Shown: positions 56,456-64,000 of the stretch, piece by piece
Layout: the number at the start of each line of letters is the position of its first letter
How positions within the stretch are numbered: the stretch's first letter is position 1
Source of the DNA: an uncultured Woeseia sp.
GTDB taxonomy: Bacteria > Pseudomonadota > Gammaproteobacteria > Steroidobacterales > Woeseiaceae
Direction of reading: 5' to 3'
Assembly: GCA_913031125.1 (NCBI GenBank)
Contig: CAJWFK010000001.1
Location: 88,652-152,651 of the forward strand
Length of the DNA: 64,000 nucleotides
The notes under the pieces: model-generated
Database searches by the model: none
What the model saw: the letters and a program-made list of their open reading frames with translations, nothing else
What the model was told of the DNA's origin: nothing
Made by a program: the position numbers and the translations under genes

Positions 56456-58177
56456 ATGGCTGTAACGGCGGCGCAATCAGCTCTTTCTGGCTTACCAAGC
56501 CGCCTGGTAGCAGACAGTATTATCTCGGTAGATGATGTACAACAGGCCATAGAGGCAGCAAGAAAAGCAAAACAACCGCTAGTTCCTTATTTAGTTAAGA
56601 ACGAAATGGCTGAATCGAGAGCGATAGCGGTCGCAGCTTCTCATGAATTTGGCGTTCCTTTGTTAGACCTAGACGCAATCGATATAGACCTAGATACGTT
56701 GCGCGCAGTTGACCAAAAACTACTAACGAAACATAGAGTACTTCCACTCGTAAAGCGCGGTCAGCGCTTATTCCTAGGTGTATCTGATCCGACCAATATG
56801 CAGGCTGTAGACGACGTCAAGTTTCAGACTAGCCTGCGCATTGAGCCGGTGGTAGTTGAAGAAGACAAGCTGCAGGAGCGAATCGGCAAAGCGCTCGAAG
56901 CCGTTGATACAACAATGTCATCTTTCGACGATGAAGACTTCGATTTGGAAAATCTCGATATCGGTACAAATGAAGTTGAAGAGGACGTGGGGGTAACGAA
57001 AGATGACATAGAAGAGGCTCCGGTTGTCCGCTTTGTCAACAAAATCATGTTAGATGCGATTAAGCGCGGGGCATCTGATATACATTTTGAACCATATGAA
57101 AAAATATTCCGTGTTCGCACCCGTCTCGACGGTGTCTTATCCGATGTGGCGCAGCCGCCAGTAGCCCTTGCCAATAAAGTTTGTGCTCGATTAAAAGTTA
57201 TGTCACGCATGGACATTGCGGAACGTCGTGTGCCCCAGGATGGGCGGATTAAGATGCGACTATCAAAAAATAGAGCTATTGATTTTCGAGTTAACACCTG
57301 CCCGACTCTTTTCGGTGAAAAAATTGTGTTGCGTATATTGGATCCTTCAAGTACCAAGCTCGGTATAGATGCTCTTGGCTATGATGACCTTCAGAAAGAA
57401 CTCTACCTTAAGCATCTTACAAAACCGTACGGTATGATCCTCGTTACAGGACCAACTGGCTCCGGCAAAACTGTGTCGTTATATACCGGTCTCAACATTC
57501 TCAACACTGAAGATAGAAATATTTCTACAGCAGAAGATCCAGCTGAAATAAACTTGCCCGGTATCAACCAAGTGAACATTAATCCTAAAGTGGGATTGAC
57601 GTTTGCCTCATCACTCAAAGCTTTCCTACGACAAGATCCCGATGTAATCATGGTTGGCGAGATTCGTGATTTAGAAACGGCCGAAATTGCAATAAAAGCT
57701 GCGCAGACTGGCCATCTCGTACTTTCGACTGTGCATACGAATGATGCCCCGCGTACCCTTACGCGTTTAGTCGACATGGGCGTAAAACCCTATGCGATAG
57801 CCACATCTGTGAGTTTGATCATAGCCCAACGGCTAGCTCGCCGGCTCTGCGACAATTGCAAAGAAATTAAAGATATTCCACATGAGGCTCTGGAACAGGA
57901 AGGCTTTACCGTAAATGAGATTGATGATGGACTAACAATCTTCGGACCGAAGGGCTGCAAATCCTGCAATGAAGGCTATAAAGGGCGAGTGGGTATATTT
58001 CAGGTCATGGAAGTGTCAGAAATAATGGGCAGAATTATTATGGAAGGCGGTAACGCAATGCAAATTGCTGATCAAGCAGCTTCCGAAGGTGTACTTGATT
58101 TGCGTCAAGCTGGCTTAAACAAAGTTAAAGAGGGGATTACGAGCCTTGAAGAAGTCAACAGGGTTACTATCGAATAA
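56456..58177 (+). CDS. pilB: Type IV pilus assembly ATPase PilB
   Basis: 573 aa. The N-terminal T2SE/GspE domain (about 1-150) is followed by RGASDIHFEPYEK, Walker A TGPTGSGKTVSLYTGL, the Asp box RQDPDVIMVGEIRD and the His box TGHLVLSTVHTND. A zinc-binding tetracysteine (CDNCK ... CKSCNEGYKGR) follows. It powers pilus extension at the inner membrane. Start ATG 56456 has only a weak ribosome site. Confidence 0.96.
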   Translation: MAVTAAQSALSGLPSRLVADSIISVDDVQQAIEAARKAKQPLVPYLVKNEMAESRAIAVAASHEFGVPLLDLDAIDIDLDTLRAVDQKLLTKHRVLPLVKRGQRLFLGVSDPTNMQAVDDVKFQTSLRIEPVVVEEDKLQERIGKALEAVDTTMSSFDDEDFDLENLDIGTNEVEEDVGVTKDDIEEAPVVRFVNKIMLDAIKRGASDIHFEPYEKIFRVRTRLDGVLSDVAQPPVALANKVCARLKVMSRMDIAERRVPQDGRIKMRLSKNRAIDFRVNTCPTLFGEKIVLRILDPSSTKLGIDALGYDDLQKELYLKHLTKPYGMILVTGPTGSGKTVSLYTGLNILNTEDRNISTAEDPAEINLPGINQVNINPKVGLTFASSLKAFLRQDPDVIMVGEIRDLETAEIAIKAAQTGHLVLSTVHTNDAPRTLTRLVDMGVKPYAIATSVSLIIAQRLARRLCDNCKEIKDIPHEALEQEGFTVNEIDDGLTIFGPKGCKSCNEGYKGRVGIFQVMEVSEIMGRIIMEGGNAMQIADQAASEGVLDLRQAGLNKVKEGITSLEEVNRVTIE

Positions 58178-58207
58178 ATAGATGCCGCCTAACGGAAGAA
58201 AATTATA

Positions 58208-59428
58208 ATGGCCGATAAAGCGGGCATAAGTAACACGCTTTTCCTCTGGAAGGGTACCGATCGCAAAGGTAACAAAGTCAAAGGAAAAAGTATGGCTAGC
58301 AATGAACTTATTGTGCGCGCGGAACTACGGCGCCAAGGTATCGTGCCCAGCCGTATCAAAAAACAGACTTCCGGATTCCTCAAAGGCAACGCAAAGATCA
58401 AACCGGCTGATATAGCCATTTTCAGTCGTCAGTTAGCGACAATGCTCGGAGCTGGCATTCCCCTCGTACAAGCATTTGAAATAATAGCGACTGGCCACGA
58501 GAATTTCGCTATGCAAAAGCTTATAGCCTCGATCAAAAGTGATGTCGAAGGTGGTAGTGCACTTGCAGAGGCGTTAGCAAAACACCAATTGTATTTTGAT
58601 GACCTATTTGTAAATTTAGTCGAAGCTGGTGAGCAAGCTGGTGCGCTGGAAACGCTGCTCGAAAAAATCGCGACTTACAAGGAAAAAACGGAAGCAATTA
58701 AGAATAAAATCAAAAAAGCACTAACCTATCCGGCAGCCATAATAGTCGTTGCATTTGTGGTAACTATTATTCTATTAATTTTCGTTATTCCAGCTTTCGA
58801 AGATCTATTCCAAGGTTTCGGAGCTGACCTCCCCGCATTCACACGCATGGTGATCGATCTTTCACAATTTCTCCGCAACCAAGGCTGGTATATTGCAATC
58901 ACAGGGACCGCCGCCATCTATACTTTCTTTTATTTTAAGAAACGATCTAGACGGATGCGCCATTTTATTGACCGCGCAACCCTAAAAATGCCCATTATTG
59001 GATCCATTCTACAAAAGGCCGCGATTGCTCGTTACGCACGCACACTATCAACCATGTTTTCAGCTGGCGTACCATTAATCGAAGCACTCGAATCCGTTGC
59101 TGGGGCAACCGGCAACATTGTTTATGAAAATGGGGTATTGCGAATGAAAGACGAGGTTGCCACGGGCCAACGTCTTCAACAATCAATGGAAAATACAGGT
59201 CTATTCCCAAATATGGTCGTGCAAATGATTGCCGTAGGCGAAGAATCGGGTTCTCTCGATGAGATGTCCGCAAAAGTAGCCGATTTTTACGAAGAAGATG
59301 TAGACAATGCTGTGGACAGCCTTTCAAGTCTACTGGAGCCAATGATCATGGCTATATTAGGTATTCTTGTAGGCGGTCTAGTTATAGCTATGTACCTTCC
59401 TATATTCAAAATGGGTGCAGTTATCTAG
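58208..59428 (+). CDS. pilC: Type IV pilus inner membrane platform protein PilC
   Basis: 406 aa, with two T2SF domains (about 70-190 and 275-395), IFSRQLATMLGAGIPLVQAFEI and ARTLSTMFSAGVPLIEALE, each with a following helix, and a C-terminal helix PMIMAILGILVGGLVIAMYL. It anchors PilB. It starts 30 bp after pilB. Confidence 0.96.
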   Translation: MADKAGISNTLFLWKGTDRKGNKVKGKSMASNELIVRAELRRQGIVPSRIKKQTSGFLKGNAKIKPADIAIFSRQLATMLGAGIPLVQAFEIIATGHENFAMQKLIASIKSDVEGGSALAEALAKHQLYFDDLFVNLVEAGEQAGALETLLEKIATYKEKTEAIKNKIKKALTYPAAIIVVAFVVTIILLIFVIPAFEDLFQGFGADLPAFTRMVIDLSQFLRNQGWYIAITGTAAIYTFFYFKKRSRRMRHFIDRATLKMPIIGSILQKAAIARYARTLSTMFSAGVPLIEALESVAGATGNIVYENGVLRMKDEVATGQRLQQSMENTGLFPNMVVQMIAVGEESGSLDEMSAKVADFYEEDVDNAVDSLSSLLEPMIMAILGILVGGLVIAMYLPIFKMGAVI

Positions 59429-59497
59429 ATTGGGTAATGCAAGAGTGACGTTTAACAGTCGAACGGCAACTAAGAATGTTTCTAAATTAAACTTAAA

Positions 59498-60382
59498 ATG
59501 CAAACTATATATATCCAATCTCCATTGTTATCTGTATTTTTTGTATTAGTTTTTTCTGTCCTGGTTGGCAGCTTTCTTAACGTTGTCATTTTTCGTCTGC
59601 CATTAATGATGAAACGAAGTTGGCGTGAACAATGCCACGAGATATCTAAAATTCCGGCAGCCAATATCCCGACGAATCGTTTCAACTTAATTGTTCCACG
59701 ATCAAGATGCCCACATTGCAAGGGCCAAATCACCCCGATACAGAATATCCCGATCTTTAGCTATCTTATCCTGAATGGAAAATGTGCTAACTGCACCGCA
59801 GATATTTCTATACGTTACCCCGTAATCGAACTTGTAACGGGCATCCTCAGTGTAATCGTGGTATGGCATTTTGGTTTTAGCTGGGAAGCCTTGGCCGCCA
59901 TAATCATAACGTGGATCTTAATAGTTATAAGTGCTATAGATCTGGATGAGCAGCATATATATGACGATCTAGTATTACCTCTGTTATGGGGTGGTCTTCT
60001 CATCAGTACAATTAGTCCTCTGGTTGAGGCAAATACACTATTTATTTCGCCAAGCAATGCTATAGCTGGTGCGATAGCAGGTTACCTGAGTTTATGGAGT
60101 GTCTATCAACTCTTCCGGCTGTTAACAGGGAAGGAAGGTATGGGGTATGGTGATTTTAAACTTTTAGCCGCACTCGGCGCGTGTTTAGGCTGGCAAATGC
60201 TACCATTCATTATCTTGATGGCTGCAATCACTGGCTCCATAGTCGGAACAATTTCGATCCTGCTAAAACAACATCGACGCAGCACACCCATACCATTCGG
60301 TCCCTATTTATCAGCGGCCGGTTGGTTTGCAATGTTATGGGGTCATGACATTACCACCTTGTACCTAAATTACATCAACTAA
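59498..60382 (+). CDS. pilD: Prepilin peptidase / N-methyltransferase PilD
   Basis: 294 aa with about seven membrane helices. It has a cytoplasmic zinc loop with two CxxC (CPHCKG, CANC). Aspartates of the aspartyl protease lie in AIDLDEQHIYDD and GMGYGDFKLLAALGA. It cleaves the PilA leader and methylates the new N terminus. It is 69 bp after pilC. Confidence 0.95.
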   Translation: MQTIYIQSPLLSVFFVLVFSVLVGSFLNVVIFRLPLMMKRSWREQCHEISKIPAANIPTNRFNLIVPRSRCPHCKGQITPIQNIPIFSYLILNGKCANCTADISIRYPVIELVTGILSVIVVWHFGFSWEALAAIIITWILIVISAIDLDEQHIYDDLVLPLLWGGLLISTISPLVEANTLFISPSNAIAGAIAGYLSLWSVYQLFRLLTGKEGMGYGDFKLLAALGACLGWQMLPFIILMAAITGSIVGTISILLKQHRRSTPIPFGPYLSAAGWFAMLWGHDITTLYLNYIN

Positions 60383-60405
60383 CTACTGGCTAGGGGGTTC
60401 GCACA

Positions 60406-61026
60406 ATTATAGATACTCAAAACACTAAGTTCGTAGTTGGATTAACCGGTGGGATCGCTAGCGGCAAATCAACAATTGCTAATATTTTTATTACCTTAAA
60501 CGTACCCGTTATTGATACGGATGTGATAGCCCGCGATATCCTTAAACCAAAAAGTTCAGTTCTTGCCAAAATTTACGCGACCTTCGGTCACGCAGTAATC
60601 AGTGAGGACGGTTCTTTAAACCGAAAAGCAATGCGGGACATAATTTTCGCAGAGAAAAGTAACCGCCAACTACTCGAGAATATAATGCATCCGCGTATTC
60701 AAGGGGAAGCCTACCGACAGATTTCATGCTCGACAGGACCTTATGTGATCGTAGTAGTGCCATTATTGTATGAATCACCTATGAAAGAAGCTATGGATCG
60801 GATACTGGTTGTCGATTGCAGCAAGGAAACGCAATTAAAAAGGCTAATACGCCGCGACAATGAAACTATTGAGAAAGCTCGCCTTATAGTCGCGGCACAA
60901 GCTAGCCGTTCAGATCGCCTGTCTATTGCTAATGACATCATTGATAACGACGGCGGCTTGGAAAAAAACAAGTCTGCTGTTATGCACTTGCACCAACTGT
61001 ATTTGCAACTTGCAAAGAAGAATTAG
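60406..61026 (+). CDS. coaE: Dephospho-CoA kinase (apparent AUU start)
   Basis: 206 aa if it starts at ATT 60406, the same length as E. coli CoaE. The P-loop GLTGGIASGKST is encoded at 60439-60474, and DTDVIARDIL follows. Between the in-frame stop at 60391 and the P-loop there is no ATG, GTG or TTG in frame. The first usable codon after an AGGGGG ribosome site (60392-60397) is ATT. The first conventional start, GTG 60523, would delete the P-loop. It performs the last step of CoA synthesis, in the usual pilD-coaE-zapD order. Confidence 0.9.
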   Translation: MIDTQNTKFVVGLTGGIASGKSTIANIFITLNVPVIDTDVIARDILKPKSSVLAKIYATFGHAVISEDGSLNRKAMRDIIFAEKSNRQLLENIMHPRIQGEAYRQISCSTGPYVIVVVPLLYESPMKEAMDRILVVDCSKETQLKRLIRRDNETIEKARLIVAAQASRSDRLSIANDIIDNDGGLEKNKSAVMHLHQLYLQLAKKN

Positions 61027-61072
61027 AGATTCTTTATTTGCCTGTTGACAAACAGTAAAGCAAAATACATCG

Positions 61073-61876
61073 ATGGCTGTAAAAGAGTCGCATACCCCAC
61101 AGAAGTTATTAGGGGAGGATTTGCTGTATTACGAGCAACCCCTCAACGAACGCATGCGGACCTTTATGCGCCTTGCCTTCCTCTATCGCCAATTTCTTTA
61201 CAGTGACCAAATTGATTCAACTTGGGCAACTCGTGCCACCATTGCGACCTTACTGGAAATTATGGCTATATTAACGCGCGGAGATGTAAGGAGTGAAGTT
61301 CATAAAGAACTTGATCTCCAGATAGAAAATCTAAAGAAATACAAAAGTCGTCCAGAAGTCGATACCGGAAGACTGGGAACATTACTCGACAATTTAATAT
61401 TAAGTCGTGACGAAATCGATGGAGTTGGTACCCAATTCTTGAAACCCCTCAAGGACTGTGAGTTCCTTAGTTCCATACAGCATAGGAGTTCGATCCCTGG
61501 TGGTACATGTGAGTTCGATGTTCCGGAATTTAATCATTGGCTACGTCAGCCAATTGAAAGGCGCCAGCAGGATATTGAACAATGGGTAAATGTTGTCAGG
61601 CCACTTTGTGATGCAGTAACAGAAATGCTGTGGCTTATCCGTGAAAGCGGTGAATCAGTCGATAAAACAGCATTAAACGGTATGTATCAGCATCGTATGC
61701 GCAAAGATACGAGCTGCCACCTACTCCGCGTGACCCTTCTAAAAGATAATAAGTTGTATCCAGAAATTAGTGGCAGTCAACACCGATTTACAATACGGTT
61801 TCTTGAGTGGTCAACTGTAGATGCTCGCGCTGTTCAAACGGGGCACGATATTAAGTTCAAACTATCGATTTGCTAA
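61073..61876 (+). CDS. zapD: Cell division protein ZapD
   Basis: 267 aa, of family length. It has YEQPLNERMRTFMRLAFLYRQ, IMAILTRGDVRSEVHKEL, CEFDVPEFNHWL and the C-terminal HRFTIRFLEW strand. It crosslinks FtsZ filaments at the division ring. It follows coaE by 46 bp. The zinc protein YacG that often comes next is absent; a convergent mutT follows instead. Confidence 0.93.
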   Translation: MAVKESHTPQKLLGEDLLYYEQPLNERMRTFMRLAFLYRQFLYSDQIDSTWATRATIATLLEIMAILTRGDVRSEVHKELDLQIENLKKYKSRPEVDTGRLGTLLDNLILSRDEIDGVGTQFLKPLKDCEFLSSIQHRSSIPGGTCEFDVPEFNHWLRQPIERRQQDIEQWVNVVRPLCDAVTEMLWLIRESGESVDKTALNGMYQHRMRKDTSCHLLRVTLLKDNKLYPEISGSQHRFTIRFLEWSTVDARAVQTGHDIKFKLSIC

Positions 61877-61900
61877 CATCTAAACTAGGTAAGTCTTCGG

Positions 61901-62326
61901 TCATAGTTTCATGCGGCTCAGTATTTTAATTACTGGCGCATCCGCCGGTAGCAAATTCTGCTTATCGAGAGTTGCACTTTTAACCCATTTGATTTGTTGA
62001 CCTTCAACGCTAATGGGATTTCCTCGCCAATTAGTGACCAAATAAAACGCAATACCCACTTTTAGGCACGGATAATCATGCTCGATATGGCATATATATT
62101 GGGCGCTGAGCACATCAATCCCAAGCTCTTCGTGCAATTCGCGCTGCAAAGCAGACTCACTTGATTCCCCAGATACAATTTTCCCCCCTGGAAACTCCCA
62201 ATAATCTTTTAGCGTTACTGCATTCTGTCGGTTTGATATAAGAACAGTGTCGTTGGCTTTACGGATAATCCCGGCAACAACGCTAATTCGTTCCAATGCT
62301 ACTTCTAGCTTAATTTGCCGTGACAC
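61901..62326 (-). CDS. mutT: 8-oxo-dGTP diphosphatase MutT
   Basis: 141 aa or slightly less. The N-terminal strand is [22 protein letters not shown] (in pieces), and the Nudix box is [30 protein letters not shown] precedes it as in MutT. It hydrolyses oxidised purine nucleotides. GTG 62326 would overlap the secA stop by 22 bp; TTG 62296, preceded by AGAAG, is an alternative start. It is downstream of secA, as in E. coli. Confidence 0.9.
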   Translation of the reverse strand: MSRQIKLEVALERISVVAGIIRKANDTVLISNRQNAVTLKDYWEFPGGKIVSGESSESALQRELHEELGIDVLSAQYICHIEHDYPCLKVGIAFYLVTNWRGNPISVEGQQIKWVKSATLDKQNLLPADAPVIKILSRMKL

Positions 62327-64000
62327 TGTTTATATTTTTTTCCGGATCCGCATGGACATGCTTCATTTCGACCAATCTTACGTTCTTTCCGCACAAACGG
62401 CTCAGGCGCTGGTACTTGGGAATCTGAGCTACCGGAAACTACAGGGCTTTGCCCACCAGACACATCCGGTTTGTTTGCAAGTGTGGACATTTTGTCATGC
62501 TTGAAAGCTAATTGTCTCGCCATACGGCGTTCTTCTTCCATGCGTTGCACATCTTCTTCACTTTGAACTCGGACTCGAGAAAGTATGCTTATGCTGTCAT
62601 GTTTAACTTGTTCGAGCATCTCACCAAACATTTCAAATGCCTCGCGTTTATATTCTTGTTTTGGATTCTTCTGCGCATAGCTCCTAAGGCCAACACCTTG
62701 CCGCAAATAGTCCATTGCACCCAGATGCTCTTTCCAGTGGAAATCGAGTTGTTTCAGCATTACTTCTTTTTCCACGAGTCGAATTAACGAAACACCAATA
62801 GTCTCAACTTTCTCGTTATAAGAAGCCTGAATTTCATCTATACAACGCTCACGAATTTGATCTTCATTCATGCGACTGTCTTCTTTAAGCCACCCGACAA
62901 CATTAAGCTGTATTGAAAAATCGCTTTCTAAAGCCTGGGCCAAGCCCTCAGGATCCCATTGTTCTTCAAGACTTCCTGGCATGATGTAACGACCTACCAA
63001 ATTTTCAACGACTTCTGCCCGGATGGCTGTAACAGAATCAGCAATTTCCTCGGCAGCCATAAGTTCGGTCCGCTGATGATAAACTACTTTTCTTTGGTCA
63101 TTAGCCACGTCGTCATATTCGAGCAGATTTTTTCGAATATCAAAGTTGTGTGACTCCACTTTACGCTGTGCTTTTTCAATTTGGCGTGTCAGCAACTTCG
63201 ATTCAATCGCTTCACCTTCCTGCATACCAGCTCGGGATAACAGGGCCTTTGTGCGCTGCGGATCTCCAAATATACGCATAAGGTTATCTTCCATCGACAG
63301 GTAAAAGCGGCTCGACCCCGGATCACCTTGCCGCCCAGAACGACCACGTAACTGGTTATCGATACGTCGGGATTCATGTCGTTCAGTGCCAACAATATGC
63401 AGCCCCCCCGCTTTCAATACTGCATCATGGCGTATCTGCCAGTCGGCGCGTATCTCCGCATCGTCCGCATCACTCTTGGAGTGCGAGAGCTCTGCATCAA
63501 GATTTCCTCCCAGAACAATATCTGTACCTCGACCTGCCATGTTGGTTGCTATCGTGATGGCACCTGGGCTACCCGCCTGCTGAACAATCATGGCTTCGCG
63601 TTCATGCTGTTTTGCGTTCAGAACTTCATGTTTAATACCTTCTTTTTTCAATTCGTCTGTCAAAGTAACGTCTAACGCAACGGTGAGTGAGCCGCTGCTT
63701 GCAACTAACCACCCCTCAATGTCTTGTGAAGTGATTTCTACGTCTTCGGGCGCCAAAGTAACACTTTTTCCATTAATGTCCACAGTGATTTCGCCCTCAT
63801 TTTCAATTGTTGAGATGTCTTGAGCGCTCATCGCGTTTATAGCGTTTGCCACCACTTTCATATCTCGACCAAAACGCGGACCTAAAACCTTAAAGTTAGG
63901 CTTGATATTTTTTACCAAAATACCCGAAGCATCATCGATCAGCTCGATCGCTTTCACATTTACTTCTGACTTGATCAGGTCTTGCACAGCCATAATTTCT
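62305..64000 (-). CDS. secA: Preprotein translocase ATPase SecA (C-terminal part)
   Basis: About 565 codons of the C-terminal part; the frame continues past the right edge, so an ATG at 63993 is internal. It has NBD2 with [15 protein letters not shown] and [25 protein letters not shown] (in pieces), the helical scaffold/wing region with [16 protein letters not shown], and [18 protein letters not shown]. The C terminus is the zinc-binding SEC-C motif [14 protein letters not shown] that contacts SecB. It drives protein export through SecYEG. Confidence 0.97.
   Translation of the reverse strand, partial: EIMAVQDLIKSEVNVKAIELIDDASGILVKNIKPNFKVLGPRFGRDMKVVANAINAMSAQDISTIENEGEITVDINGKSVTLAPEDVEITSQDIEGWLVASSGSLTVALDVTLTDELKKEGIKHEVLNAKQHEREAMIVQQAGSPGAITIATNMAGRGTDIVLGGNLDAELSHSKSDADDAEIRADWQIRHDAVLKAGGLHIVGTERHESRRIDNQLRGRSGRQGDPGSSRFYLSMEDNLMRIFGDPQRTKALLSRAGMQEGEAIESKLLTRQIEKAQRKVESHNFDIRKNLLEYDDVANDQRKVVYHQRTELMAAEEIADSVTAIRAEVVENLVGRYIMPGSLEEQWDPEGLAQALESDFSIQLNVVGWLKEDSRMNEDQIRERCIDEIQASYNEKVETIGVSLIRLVEKEVMLKQLDFHWKEHLGAMDYLRQGVGLRSYAQKNPKQEYKREAFEMFGEMLEQVKHDSISILSRVRVQSEEDVQRMEEERRMARQLAFKHDKMSTLANKPDVSGGQSPVVSGSSDSQVPAPEPFVRKERKIGRNEACPCGSGKKYKQCHGKLS

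Noticed and set aside
1..64000. CRISPR array, insertion sequence, prophage or rRNA operon
   Set aside because: No regularly spaced short repeats, transposase or integrase motifs, phage structural genes or rRNA sequences were seen.

Overview
The window looks like a chromosomal segment of an aerobic, probably marine, gammaproteobacterium with moderate GC (mid-40s % by eye). The basis is gene order and gene content: recA-recX-alaS-csrA-tRNA-Ser-tRNA-Arg, pilS/pilR-pilA-pilBCD-coaE-zapD-mutT-secA, rluD-pgeF-clpB, and fmdB-DUF502-aspS-nudB are all familiar gammaproteobacterial blocks. No species name can be supported from the sequence alone. No CRISPR array, rRNA operon, IS element or integrase was seen.

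Bases 1 to about 28,000 are accessory and metabolic. The left edge carries the start of an HpaR-like MarR regulator, divergent from a flavin reductase and a GST. Then come a DUF6152 plus secreted-protein pair, a CBM9/DUF5916 outer-membrane protein, a DsbA-like oxidoreductase with an aminotransferase, and an aromatic aminotransferase-rhomboid-modABC run. A sugar porter and a secreted esterase follow. The most interesting part is a six-gene minus-strand operon (22,737 to 16,347). It encodes a methylamine/aromatic-amine-dehydrogenase-type heavy chain and TTQ light chain, a 2OG-Fe(II) oxygenase, a second DUF6152 plus secreted-protein pair, and a penicillin-acylase-family amidase. None of the usual TTQ maturation genes (mauE, mauD, mauG) is present in the window. 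Next come an FG-GAP lipoprotein, an agmatinase-family enzyme and a Tat-exported flavin amine oxidase paired with a monoheme cytochrome. A second ureohydrolase, resembling Ni-dependent guanidine hydrolase and carrying a His-rich insertion, lies between tRNA-Arg and tRNA-Ser. The shared theme is release and oxidation of amine and guanidine nitrogen, with electrons passed to the periplasmic respiratory chain.

Bases 28,000 to 64,000 are mostly core: csrA, an HpaI-type aldolase, alaS, recX, recA, pncC, a glycosyltransferase, mutS, nudB, aspS, a DUF502 protein, an FmdB protein, clpB, pgeF, rluD, bamD, nadE, sucCD, then the type IV pilus block pilSR-pilA-pilBCD with a near-consensus sigma-54 promoter, coaE (apparently with an AUU start), zapD, mutT and the C-terminal part of secA.
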